Below are positions 27,289 through 35,916 of a stretch of DNA of 64,000 nt, piece by piece. Each line of letters opens with the position of its first letter. Positions within the stretch are counted from its first letter, which is position 1. Source of the stretch: Verrucomicrobiaceae bacterium (GTDB lineage Bacteria > Verrucomicrobiota > Verrucomicrobiia > Verrucomicrobiales > Verrucomicrobiaceae); NCBI GenBank assembly GCA_027486585.1, contig JAIXOU010000097.1, positions 1 to 64,000 on the forward strand, written 5' to 3'. The notes beneath the pieces are model-generated. The model was not told where the DNA came from, ran no database searches, and was given only the letters and a program-made list of their open reading frames with translations. The translations under genes were made by a program, and so were the position numbers.

Positions 27289-30200
27289 GAGCGGTAGAAG
27301 GAAGGGTTTTGGCCTGTCGCCGTTCGACGATAGCGCGGAGAATGACGTAGAAGACGGGTGTGAAGAGCAAACCAAAGACGGTGACGCCGATCATGCCGTA
27401 AAACACAGCCGTCCCAAGAGCCTGGCGCATCTCGGCTCCAGCGCCATTGGCGAGCACGAGCGGAAGCACGCCGAGGATGAAGGCGAAGCTAGTCATCAAA
27501 ATGGGGCGCAAACGAAGGCGGCTGGCTTCGACGGCGGCTTTTACGCGGTCCATGCCATCGTCCTGAAGCTGCTTGGCGAATTCGACGATGAGGATGGCGT
27601 TTTTGGCCGCGAGACCGACGAGCACGACGAGACCGATCTGCGTGAAGATGTTGTTATCCAGCCCGCGCAGCCACACGCCGCCGATGGCGGAAAGCAGGCA
27701 CATGGGCACGATCAAAATGATGGCGATGGGCATGCTCCAGCTTTCATACTGCGCGGCGAGCACGAGGAAGACGAAGATGACGCACAGCGGGAAAATGTAC
27801 ATGAGCGTGTCACCCGAGAGAATCTGCTGGTAGGTGAGATCGGTCCACTCGATGGCGAAACCGGTGGGCAGATGATCTTTGGCGAGGCGCTCGATTTTTT
27901 CAATCATCTGACTGGAGCTGATGCCAGGCAGCGTGTTGCCATTGATATCGGCGGAGTAGTAAAGGTTGTAGCGCTGCACGCGGTCGGCTCCGCCAGTCTT
28001 GATGACTTTGACCAAGGCACCCAGCGGCACCATGTCGCCGTTTTGATTACGGATCTTGATGCGGGACACGTCGGCGGGGTCTTTGCGGAATTCGTGATCG
28101 GCCTGCGCAGTGACCTGATAGGTGCGGCCGAACAAATTGAAGTCGTTCACATAGACGGAGCCCAGATAGACTTGCAGCGCTTCATTCAAATCAGCTAGCG
28201 AGACGCCCATGGTCTTCGCTTGGGCGCGGTTGATTTCGAGTTTGAACTGCGGTGTGCGGGCGCGAAAGCCGGTGACGAGCGAAATGAGGCCGGGTTCGTT
28301 TTGCGCAGCGGCGAGGAGCTTCTGCGTGGCGGCTTCGAGGGCGTCGAGTCCGGCGTTGTTGAGGTCCTGCACCTGGATTTTGAAGCCACCAGCATTACCG
28401 AGACCACGCAGTGGCGGCGGTGGCAGCACGAGCACGCGGCCTTCTTGAATCGTGGCGAATTTTTCGCGGATGCTGGCGAGCAGGCGGTCGCCTTTCATCT
28501 CGGGCGAGGTGCGCTTGGCGAAGTCATCGAAGACGAGGAAGGCCGCGCCGACGTTGGGCTGATTCGCCTGCAAAACGGAGGAGTAACCGGAGATGGCGAA
28601 GGTGTGCGCGATGCCGGGGATTTGCTGCGCCATGCGGTCCATCTTGCGCACGACAGCATCGGTGCGGTCAAAGGCGGAAGCATCGGGGAGCTGCACGAGC
28701 ACGATGGCGTAACCCATGTCCTGCGCTGGGATGTAGCCGCCGGGCACAGTATTGAAGACCTTTTGCGTGAGGAAGAGCAGCCCGACGTAGCCAAAGATCA
28801 CCAGAAGCGCGAGGCGGATGAGCTTGCGTACGAGCCCAGCATAGAGGTTGGAGCTGAAGTCGAAGACCTTGTTAAACAAACGGAAGAACCAGCCGAAGAA
28901 GAGATTGATGAGCTTCGTGAGCCAGTCGGTCTTGGCACCGTGCGGTTGCAGCAGGATGGCACAGAGCGCGGGGCTGAGCGTGAGCGAATTGAAGGCCGAA
29001 ATGACCGTGGAGACGGCGATGGTGAGCGCGAACTGCTTATAAAACTGCCCGGTGATGCCGCTGACGAAAGCGGTGGGCACAAACACGGCGCAAAGCACGA
29101 GCGCGACGGCGATGACGGCCCCGCTGACTTCCTTCATGGCTTGGATGGCGGCCTCACGCGGCGCGAGACCTTTGGCGATGTTTCGCTCGACGTTTTCGAC
29201 CACGACGATGGCGTCATCGACGACGATGCCGATGGCGAGCACAAGACCAAAGAGAGACAAATTGTTCAGCGAGAATCCAAAGGCCTGCATGACGGCCAGC
29301 GTGCCAATGAGCGACACCGGAACGGCGAGCAGCGGGATGATGGAGGCACGCCAGCTTTGCAGGAAAAGAATGACCACGAAGACGACGAGCAACACGGCCT
29401 CGATGAGCGTGGTGAGCACGGATTTGATCGAGGCTCGGACAAACTTGGTGGTGTCGTAATTGATGCGGTAGTCGATGCCCGGCGGGAAGCGCTCCTTCAG
29501 CTCGGCGAGGCGTGCATACACGGCGTCGGCGGTCTTGATGGCGTTGCTGCCAGGGAGCTGGAACACGCGGAGCGAGACGGCGTTGTAACCGTCCATGTAG
29601 GTCTTGCTGGAGTAGTCGCGGGAGCCAAGCTCGATGCGGGCGACATCGCGCAAACGCACGACATCGCCGAGGGTGCCTGTTTTAAGGACGATGTCGCCAA
29701 ACTCCTCAGCCTTCTTCAAACGGCCCGGCGCGGTGAGCGTGTATTGAAACTCCAATCCTTCCGCCGCGGGCGGCTGACCGAGTGATCCTGCGGCGACTTG
29801 CACATTTTGTTCGCGAATGGCGCGCACGACATCGCCAGCGGTGAGTCCGACTCCAGCGATTTTTTCAGGATCGAGCCACACACGCATCGAGTAGTCCAAA
29901 CCGCCGAGTGAGGAAGCTTCGGCGACGCCTGGCAAGCGGGCGATTTCATTCTGAATCTGAAGCGTGACGTAGTTGCTCAGGTAACCGACCTCGCGTGAGC
30001 CATCGGGGCTGTAAAACTGCGCGGCGAGCGTGAGATCGGGCGAGCGTTTGTTCACGATGACGCCGAGACGACGTACTTCTTCGGGAAGACGTGCCACAGC
30101 GGCGTTCACGCGGTTTTGCACAAGCACCTGGGCTTTGTCCAAATCCGTGCCGAGACGGAAGGTGACGGTGATTTGCACGCGGCCATCGCTGGTCGAGGAC

Positions 30201-30445
30201 GACGAGAGATAGATCATGTCCTCGACGCCATTGATCTCCTGCTCCAGCGGCGTGGAGACGGTCTCGGCGAGTGTACGGGCATCCGCACCGGGATAGATCG
30301 CGGAAACGACGACGGTGGGCGGGATGACCTCAGGATACTGCGCCACGGGCAATGAAAAGTAGGCCAAAGCGCCGAGCAGCGTGATGACGATGCTGAGCAC
30401 GCCCGCGAAGATAGGGCGGTCCACGAAGATGCGGGCGAAGTTCAT
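27275..30445 (-). CDS. RND multidrug efflux permease, HAE1/AcrB family
   Basis: A 1056-residue inner-membrane permease that exchanges protons for hydrophobic drugs. Full length, with 12 membrane spans in the usual 1+5/1+5 pattern and two large periplasmic loops. TM4 has GIVVDDAIVVVENVERN, with the paired aspartates of the proton relay, and the start NFARIFVDRPIFAGVLSIVI is typical for HAE1 pumps. The adaptor gene overlaps its start by four bases and the channel gene follows. The DNA is visibly more GC-rich than most of the window and leaves long antisense open frames. Drug specificity cannot be read. Confidence 0.95.
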   Translation of the reverse strand: MNFARIFVDRPIFAGVLSIVITLLGALAYFSLPVAQYPEVIPPTVVVSAIYPGADARTLAETVSTPLEQEINGVEDMIYLSSSSTSDGRVQITVTFRLGTDLDKAQVLVQNRVNAAVARLPEEVRRLGVIVNKRSPDLTLAAQFYSPDGSREVGYLSNYVTLQIQNEIARLPGVAEASSLGGLDYSMRVWLDPEKIAGVGLTAGDVVRAIREQNVQVAAGSLGQPPAAEGLEFQYTLTAPGRLKKAEEFGDIVLKTGTLGDVVRLRDVARIELGSRDYSSKTYMDGYNAVSLRVFQLPGSNAIKTADAVYARLAELKERFPPGIDYRINYDTTKFVRASIKSVLTTLIEAVLLVVFVVILFLQSWRASIIPLLAVPVSLIGTLAVMQAFGFSLNNLSLFGLVLAIGIVVDDAIVVVENVERNIAKGLAPREAAIQAMKEVSGAVIAVALVLCAVFVPTAFVSGITGQFYKQFALTIAVSTVISAFNSLTLSPALCAILLQPHGAKTDWLTKLINLFFGWFFRLFNKVFDFSSNLYAGLVRKLIRLALLVIFGYVGLLFLTQKVFNTVPGGYIPAQDMGYAIVLVQLPDASAFDRTDAVVRKMDRMAQQIPGIAHTFAISGYSSVLQANQPNVGAAFLVFDDFAKRTSPEMKGDRLLASIREKFATIQEGRVLVLPPPPLRGLGNAGGFKIQVQDLNNAGLDALEAATQKLLAAAQNEPGLISLVTGFRARTPQFKLEINRAQAKTMGVSLADLNEALQVYLGSVYVNDFNLFGRTYQVTAQADHEFRKDPADVSRIKIRNQNGDMVPLGALVKVIKTGGADRVQRYNLYYSADINGNTLPGISSSQMIEKIERLAKDHLPTGFAIEWTDLTYQQILSGDTLMYIFPLCVIFVFLVLAAQYESWSMPIAIILIVPMCLLSAIGGVWLRGLDNNIFTQIGLVVLVGLAAKNAILIVEFAKQLQDDGMDRVKAAVEASRLRLRPILMTSFAFILGVLPLVLANGAGAEMRQALGTAVFYGMIGVTVFGLLFTPVFYVILRAIVERRQAKTLPSTAHAAQ

Positions 30446-31626
30446 GGCTTGTCTTTCGTGGGTGCAGTGAGTGCCATGTCCACGAGCGAGGGCTTCACCT
30501 GGTTGCCATTCCGCACGCTCATGAGGCCGAGAATGACGACGCGTTCATCGGCCTTGAGGCCCTCACGCACGACACGCAGTCCATCGACGAGCGGGCCGAG
30601 TTTGATGGGGCGATACACGGCCTTGTCCTCGGCGTCGATGACCCACACATAACTGCTGCCTTGATCATCACCGACGGCTGCATCGCGAATGAGCAGGCCG
30701 TCGTATTCGCCACTGCCGGGGATACGCACTTTGGCAAAGAAGCCGGGCGACATGAGGCGGTCTTTGTTCGGAAATAGGCCACGTGCGCGAATGGTGCCGG
30801 TCTCGGGGTTAATCTGGTTATCCACGAAATCGATCTCACCTTTGTGTGGCCAGCCCTCCTGATTCACGAGCGCCATTTCCGCCGGAATGCGCTGAAACAG
30901 GGCGCTCTCTCGTTCGCCCGTTTTGTGCATCTCGCGGTATTTGAGCGCGGAACGCTCATCGACCTCAATGTCGCAGTAGATTGGGTCGAGCGCGACGATG
31001 GTAGTAAGCAAGGTTGCATCTCTGGTGCCACCGGTGACGAGATTGCCTTCCGTTACTCGCGCATCGCTGATACGGCCACGGATCGGCGCACGAATCTGAG
31101 CAAATTCGAGATCGAGCTTGGCTGAGCTGACCATGGCCTCAGCGGCGCGTACGGCGGCTTGCTCACCAGTTGCGCTTTTCAGACGGCGCTCGGATTCCTC
31201 CGTCGAAATGACCTGCCCCTGACGCAACGTGGTGGCGTTCTTGGCCTCGATGTTCGCGAGATCGGCATTCGTTTTCGCCTGGGCCAGCACGGCCTCGGCA
31301 CGCTGCACGATGGCCTCATAGGGACGCGGGTCGATGGTGAAAAGCAGGTCACCTTCCTTCACCTCCGTACCTTCTTTGAAATGCACTTTCGTGAGGTAGC
31401 CAGAGACACGGGCGCGGATTTCGACCTTGTCCCGGGCGATGAGGCGGCCGGTAAACTCATCCCAGTCGGTAAGGCGTCTGGCGATCGGTTTGGCGACGGT
31501 GACCTGAGGCACGCCAGCCTGCGGCGGACCTGCAGGGCTTTTGGCGGCCGGTTTGCAGCCGGAAACAACGAGCGCCATCGCTAACAAAGGCAGGGCGTAG
31601 CGTGAAAAGCGAGAAAGAGAACTCAT
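30442..31626 (-). CDS. RND efflux periplasmic adaptor lipoprotein (MFP/AcrA family)
   Basis: The membrane-fusion adaptor that links permease and outer-membrane channel. The ATG at 31626 gives MSSLSRFSRYALPLLAMALVVSGCKPA with lipid-attachment Cys24; the track's start, 90 codons upstream, is spurious and runs through the intergenic region. The lipoyl-like halves are seen in IRARVSGYLTKVHFKEGTEVKEGDLLFTIDPRPYE and FAQIRAPIRGRISDARVTEGNLV, separated by an alpha-hairpin. Four-base overlap (ATGA) with the permease start. A truncated LysR gene is divergent from it. Confidence 0.94.
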   Translation of the reverse strand: MSSLSRFSRYALPLLAMALVVSGCKPAAKSPAGPPQAGVPQVTVAKPIARRLTDWDEFTGRLIARDKVEIRARVSGYLTKVHFKEGTEVKEGDLLFTIDPRPYEAIVQRAEAVLAQAKTNADLANIEAKNATTLRQGQVISTEESERRLKSATGEQAAVRAAEAMVSSAKLDLEFAQIRAPIRGRISDARVTEGNLVTGGTRDATLLTTIVALDPIYCDIEVDERSALKYREMHKTGERESALFQRIPAEMALVNQEGWPHKGEIDFVDNQINPETGTIRARGLFPNKDRLMSPGFFAKVRIPGSGEYDGLLIRDAAVGDDQGSSYVWVIDAEDKAVYRPIKLGPLVDGLRVVREGLKADERVVILGLMSVRNGNQVKPSLVDMALTAPTKDKP

Positions 31627-31696
31627 GGTGGTAAGTACGGGCCAAAGAGGCCACTTCAATAGTGCAGATTTAACATAGCGCTTATACACTCGCTGC

Positions 31697-31948
31697 ATGA
31701 CAAATCTGAATGATCTCCAACAAATCCGCGAGTTCGTGCAAATCACCGAATCGGGCAGCATTTCGGCCGCCGCAAAGATTATAAGCATGGGGCCAGTGCT
31801 CATGGCTCTACAAATCAGTTTCTGGACTTGTGTGCCTCCCTTAACCTCTGTTACAAAGCAGGATGGAAGGCAGATCTGCCGTAGTTTCGATGGCAATCAA
31901 AGCCGAACGTCCACAAACCATTCGATTGCCAATCGAATCACCTCATGA
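31697..31948 (+). pseudogene. LysR-type regulator relic (helix-turn-helix end only)
   Basis: An 83-codon frame whose first 28 residues (MTNLNDLQQIREFVQITESG, then SISAAAKI) match the N-terminus of LysR-type regulators. The next stretch ISMGPVLMALQI is a degraded version of the recognition helix (compare LGVSQPAVSRQI). After that no LysR similarity remains and the frame stops at the ATG of the next gene. It is divergent from the RND operon, the classical place for its local regulator, so the pump has probably lost its LysR control. The rest of the 318-base gap (31627-31944) holds the palindromes at 31886-31938 and nothing else recognised. Confidence 0.55.
31886..31938. promoter_or_regulatory. 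Perfect 19-bp palindrome plus imperfect copy (operator candidate)
   Basis: ATTCGATTGCCAATCGAAT at 31920-31938 is a perfect palindrome with nine-base arms around one base. A degenerate copy, TTCGATGGCAATCAA, lies at 31886-31900, with centres about 36 bases apart. The perfect copy ends 6 bases before the ATG at 31945, covering the ribosome-binding region. A one-base centre makes an RNA hairpin poor, so a DNA site for a dimeric repressor controlling the 31945-35864 operon is the likeliest reading. Confidence 0.55.
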
Positions 31949-33516
31949 ACCGCCGCCACTTCATTGCACTCACCGCCGCCGCGCCGCTTGCGGCAGCGGA
32001 ACCACGTCGCAAAGCGCCGTTTCGGGTGATCTACAGCAATGATCTCACGAACATCACCTCGTGTGCGAGTCCTTTTCATGCCGCACGCGAACCGTTTCGG
32101 CCGAAGATGCTCGATGCCACCGTAGATGAAGTCACGGGCTTAGTGGATGCGCACTTTTTGCAGCCTGGTCTTGGTGTGGTACCGATGTGGCCAAGCAGGG
32201 TGATCGATCTGAAGGAGCACTTCGCGTGGATCAAGCAGCGCTACGGGCAGAAGCCGGATTCGTTTAGCCAGTTCGTGCTCAACGGCGGCGACATCGTGCA
32301 GCGTTTCATCGACCGCTGCCGTGCGAAAGGTCAGGCGGCCTTCATCTCGCTGCGCATGAACGACGCGCATCACAAAGAGTTCGTCGATCCCAAGCCCGGT
32401 GACAAGCCGGGCAGCAGCATCGGCGTGAGCGTCACCCGCTGGTATGCCGAGCATCCCGAGCACCGCATCAAACCCGGCTCGCTGCGAGGTGCCGACCTCG
32501 TTTTGAACTGGGCGGAAACCGAAGTGCGTGCGCAGAAACTCGCCATGCTCCGCGAGCTCATCGAGAACTACGACTTCGACGGCCTTGAACTCGATTTCCT
32601 GCGCTTCTACAGCTACTTCCGCCCCGAAACGCCGCTGGAGCAACGCCGTGCCATCATGACGAACTTTGTCCAAGACGTGAGAAATCTCCTTGGGCCGAAA
32701 AAATGGCTCTGCGCCCGCGTGCCGTGCTATTTGACCACTTTGGACGAACTCGGCCTCGACTTGAAAGCGCTCGTCGCTGCGGGTCTCGACATGGTGAATG
32801 CCTCCGCGCATTATTTCACGACCCAGCAGCACGACCTCGCCACTATTCGCCAATTGACGACCGGTGCCACGCTCTACTTCGAGCTCTGTCACACCATCTG
32901 GAAAGGCGACAAAGTGCAGCCCGGTTACGACGTCTTCCCCTTCCGTCGCGCCACCCGCGAGCATCTGCACACCTCCGCTCATCTCGCCTATGCAAGCGGC
33001 GCGGACGGCATCAGCCTCTTTAACTTCGCCTACTACCGCCAGCACGGCCAGGGCGAAGGTCGCGGCGAATTCGGCGAACCACCGTTTGAGGCACTCAATG
33101 CGCTGCGTGATCCACAGACACTCGCGAAAGAGCCGCAGCATTGGTTCATCGCGAACGGCTGGCGCGCACCGGGCATGAAGTCACTGCCAGTACCGAAAAA
33201 GATCAAGCGGAACAATCCTGCGAAGTTCACCTTCGACCTCGCATCACCCCGAGGCGATGCACGCATCCGCATCCAAGCCGACACGAGTCTTGTGAACTCC
33301 GAATGGACGGTATCCTTCAACGGAGAAACCGTTTTGACCACGGTGAATGTCTCTGAGCCATTCGCGGTGCCGTTTCCATCTATGCTAGCCAAGCCCGAAG
33401 AACTGCGTGCGTGGTGCGTTCCAGCTCGTTTGCTCCGCGAAGGCATAAACAACTTCGAAGTCATGCTAAAGTCGGACGAGTCATGCACCGTTCTCTTTGT
33501 TGATCTAACCTGCTAA
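31945..33516 (+). CDS. Tat-exported protein, putative glycoside-hydrolase-like TIM barrel
   Basis: A 523-residue protein with a Tat-like signal (NRRHFIALTAAAPLAAAE). The body looks like a beta/alpha barrel of the glycoside-hydrolase-10-like/DUF group: VIDLKEHFAWIKQRYG, then NYDFDGLELDFLRFYSYF with an acidic pair at the end of a strand (the usual seat of a catalytic Glu/Asp), and the GADGISLFNFAYY strand later. The last 90 residues (FTFDLASPRGDARIRIQAD onward) form a beta-sandwich tail. First gene of a tight operon; the next gene starts 2 bases after its stop. Substrate unknown, probably a glycan. Confidence 0.72.
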   Translation: MNRRHFIALTAAAPLAAAEPRRKAPFRVIYSNDLTNITSCASPFHAAREPFRPKMLDATVDEVTGLVDAHFLQPGLGVVPMWPSRVIDLKEHFAWIKQRYGQKPDSFSQFVLNGGDIVQRFIDRCRAKGQAAFISLRMNDAHHKEFVDPKPGDKPGSSIGVSVTRWYAEHPEHRIKPGSLRGADLVLNWAETEVRAQKLAMLRELIENYDFDGLELDFLRFYSYFRPETPLEQRRAIMTNFVQDVRNLLGPKKWLCARVPCYLTTLDELGLDLKALVAAGLDMVNASAHYFTTQQHDLATIRQLTTGATLYFELCHTIWKGDKVQPGYDVFPFRRATREHLHTSAHLAYASGADGISLFNFAYYRQHGQGEGRGEFGEPPFEALNALRDPQTLAKEPQHWFIANGWRAPGMKSLPVPKKIKRNNPAKFTFDLASPRGDARIRIQADTSLVNSEWTVSFNGETVLTTVNVSEPFAVPFPSMLAKPEELRAWCVPARLLREGINNFEVMLKSDESCTVLFVDLTC

Positions 33517-33518
33517 TT

Positions 33519-34676
33519 ATGAAACGACTCCTCTGCCTACTCCTAACAGCCACGAGCTTGGCAGCGGCCCCAGACGGCCTGCTTCTTGATCTCGTCGTGC
33601 CGCCGATTGAGAAGGATCGCTTCCAACATGCGGAGTTTTCCTGCTGGATCGCAGATGCGTCAAAGCCTATCAAAGCAGTCATCATTCATCAGCATGGTTG
33701 TACGAATGCATCGCCGGACAAGCATCCGCCCATCACGAGTGACTGGCATTGGCGAGCGCTGGCGCGGAAGCATGACGCGGCACTCCTTGTGCCGATGTAT
33801 CAAGTGAGCGGCAACTGCTCCGATTGGAACGATCCTGAAAGCGGCTCCGAAGGTGCTTTGTTTACAGCTTTGGATGATTTCTCGCGCCGCTCAGGTCGTG
33901 CGGAGATGAAGGATGCGCCATGGGTGCTGTGGGGGCACTCCGGAGGCTCCAGTTGGTCCGCGCAGATGATCACGCGGCATCCGAAACGAGTGCTTGCGGC
34001 TTCGTTTCGCGGGGGCTGTCACAAACAGTTCGGTAACCCGGAGTTCCGAGCGAAGTTTGGTCCCATCGCACGCGAGCTACCACTGCTGTTTGTTTGGGGA
34101 AAACGCGAATCTGTTCCCACCTCCAGCCACTTCGTTTCATGGGAGCCGATGAACACGATGTTCCGAGAATTGCGCAGCATAGGAGGCAAGGTTTGTCGTA
34201 TCATCGATCCGCGTTCTGAGCATGGTTGCGATGATTCGAGGCTAATGAGCATTCCGTTCTTTGATGCCGTGCTTTCGGGCAAGGCCACAACTCAGGCAGT
34301 CATGGATATGGAGAAATCCTGGCTTCCCAACGAGTCGTTTGCAGCGCACTGGCGCGAGTTTTCCGAGCATGGAACGCTGAAGCCAATCCATCCCAATCTC
34401 ACGGCGCCGAAACTCACCGTCACGCAGGATTCAATGGGACACACCAGACTGAGTTGGTGCGTCATTCCTGAATTAACAGGCGGCCTACGGGCTCTGCGAT
34501 TTTATCGCGATGGAAAACTCTGGAAAGAACTTGGCCTGAAGCCGACTGACTTCCTCGCTACCAGTCGCGACTCCGCGCCTGAAGTTTTGCGGCTTCAGGA
34601 GCTCATTGATGACTCACCAGACCCGCACTCCTACAAACTCACCTTTCTTGACACAGCAGGTAACGAATCCCCGTAA
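33519..34676 (+). CDS. Exported alpha/beta hydrolase
   Basis: A 385-residue secreted protein (signal MKRLLCLLLTATSLAAAP) with an alpha/beta-hydrolase core: KAVIIHQHGCTN strand and oxyanion region, nucleophile elbow WGHSGGSSW, then LPLLFVWGKRES and DPRSEHGCDDSR, where the late His is expected. This resembles the poly(3-hydroxybutyrate)-depolymerase/feruloyl-esterase-like branch. A C-terminal beta-rich part (about 300-385) may bind substrate. It lies between the barrel protein and the sialidase in one operon, so an ester on the same glycan is a reasonable inferred target; O-acetyl sialic acid is one possibility. Confidence 0.75.
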   Translation: MKRLLCLLLTATSLAAAPDGLLLDLVVPPIEKDRFQHAEFSCWIADASKPIKAVIIHQHGCTNASPDKHPPITSDWHWRALARKHDAALLVPMYQVSGNCSDWNDPESGSEGALFTALDDFSRRSGRAEMKDAPWVLWGHSGGSSWSAQMITRHPKRVLAASFRGGCHKQFGNPEFRAKFGPIARELPLLFVWGKRESVPTSSHFVSWEPMNTMFRELRSIGGKVCRIIDPRSEHGCDDSRLMSIPFFDAVLSGKATTQAVMDMEKSWLPNESFAAHWREFSEHGTLKPIHPNLTAPKLTVTQDSMGHTRLSWCVIPELTGGLRALRFYRDGKLWKELGLKPTDFLATSRDSAPEVLRLQELIDDSPDPHSYKLTFLDTAGNESP

Positions 34677-34688
34677 CATCCCATTCCT

Positions 34689-35864
34689 ATGATCCGCCTC
34701 TTCACGTCTTTGCTTCTCTTTTCTCTCTGCGGCAGTCTCGCCGCCGCCGATCCGCTATTTGAAAAAACCGATGTCTTCCCGCCAGGCCTGAACGGAATCG
34801 CCAGGTATCGCATTCCCGGCATCGTCGTGACACAAAAAGGCACTGTGCTTGCCTACGCCGAAGCACGGAAGAACAGCAGCTCCGACTGGGGCGAGATCGA
34901 GATTCACATGCGCCGCTCGACGGACGGTGGAAAGACTTGGGAGGCAGGCAAACACATCGCGCATCTCGGAACACGCTTGGAAGGCAATCCCCACAAAAAA
35001 GAAGGCGGGGAAAAGGAACAAACGGTGAACAATCCGGTCGCCATCGTGGATCGGGACACGGGAACCATCGAGTTTCTCTACTGCATCAATTACGCCCGCT
35101 GCTATGCCATGCGCAGCATTGACGATGGTCTCACGTGGAGTGCCCCCGTGGACATCACGGCGACATTTGAGCCGTTTCGGAAGCGCTACGATTGGAAAGT
35201 CATCGCCACAGGTCCAGGACACGGCATTCAAATCAAGAGCGGCCGACTCGTGGTGCCGATCTGGCTTGCCTATGGAAAAGAAGGTGATCATGGCCCCTCT
35301 GCGGCCGCTACGATCTTCAGCGATGACCATGGCAAGACCTGGCAAGCCGGAGATCTTTGCCTACCGAACGAAGGCGACTTTGCTAACCCCAACGAAACCA
35401 TGATCACCGAGCTGTCCGATGGCCGCGTGATGCTCGTTGCACGCAGCGTATCGAAAGCCAATCGAAAGATTGTCACCACCAGTCATGATGGCGCAGGTAA
35501 CTGGACCAAGCCCGCCTTCCATGATCAACTCTGGGAACCCGTCTGCATGGCTAGCATCGTTTCACATCCATCGAAACCCGGCACCTTGATCTTCTCCAAT
35601 CCGCACACGCTCAAGCTCGACAAAGATGGCAAAGAAGTCCCTGCCGGCAGAGGCAAGCGCGAGAATCTTAGCATCAAATTGAGCCACGACGACGGTCAAA
35701 CTTGGCCAGTGAACAAGACACTCGATGCGGGACCCAGCGCTTACTCTGATCTCGCCGTTCTGCCAGATGGAACCGTGTTGTGTTTGTATGAAGGAAAGGC
35801 AAACATCCAAGTCGCTCGCTTTAATCTTGAATGGATCGCTGATGATCAAGCTAGTTCACGATGA
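34689..35864 (+). CDS. Exo-alpha-sialidase (BNR repeat), exported
   Basis: A 391-residue sialidase with signal MIRLFTSLLLFSLCGSLAAA. It keeps the canonical arginine motif (RYRIPGIVV, Arg41) and four Asp boxes (STDGGKTW, SIDDGLTW, SDDHGKTW, SHDDGQTW). It also has the VARSVSK arginine region and the AGPSAYSDLAVLPDG segment with the expected Tyr nucleophile. It should release terminal sialic acid from glycans in the periplasm or outside. It is a paralog of the 24563 protein but more complete in its active site. Third gene of the operon after two exported hydrolases; no exporter or lyase is attached here, but the NanA-like lyase is about 11 kb upstream. Confidence 0.9.
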   Translation: MIRLFTSLLLFSLCGSLAAADPLFEKTDVFPPGLNGIARYRIPGIVVTQKGTVLAYAEARKNSSSDWGEIEIHMRRSTDGGKTWEAGKHIAHLGTRLEGNPHKKEGGEKEQTVNNPVAIVDRDTGTIEFLYCINYARCYAMRSIDDGLTWSAPVDITATFEPFRKRYDWKVIATGPGHGIQIKSGRLVVPIWLAYGKEGDHGPSAAATIFSDDHGKTWQAGDLCLPNEGDFANPNETMITELSDGRVMLVARSVSKANRKIVTTSHDGAGNWTKPAFHDQLWEPVCMASIVSHPSKPGTLIFSNPHTLKLDKDGKEVPAGRGKRENLSIKLSHDDGQTWPVNKTLDAGPSAYSDLAVLPDGTVLCLYEGKANIQVARFNLEWIADDQASSR

Positions 35865-35916
35865 AGTCCTCTTGTGTATGACTTGGCAAACGCAGACTGC
35901 GCGCTAAGGATGGTGG

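Noticed and set aside
27143-29785. Plus-strand ORFs of 351 and 521 aa (27143-28198, 28220-29785)
   Set aside because: They lie antisense to the RND permease, have compositions rich in Asp/Glu/Gly/His without known motifs, and are expected from the GC-biased codon use of the real gene.
31627-31896. N-terminal extension of the RND adaptor
   Set aside because: A complete lipoprotein signal starts at 31626; the extension covers intergenic DNA and the antisense of the LysR relic.
32140-33141. Minus-strand ORF of 333 aa
   Set aside because: Antisense shadow of the Tat-exported barrel protein; no start context or recognisable motif.
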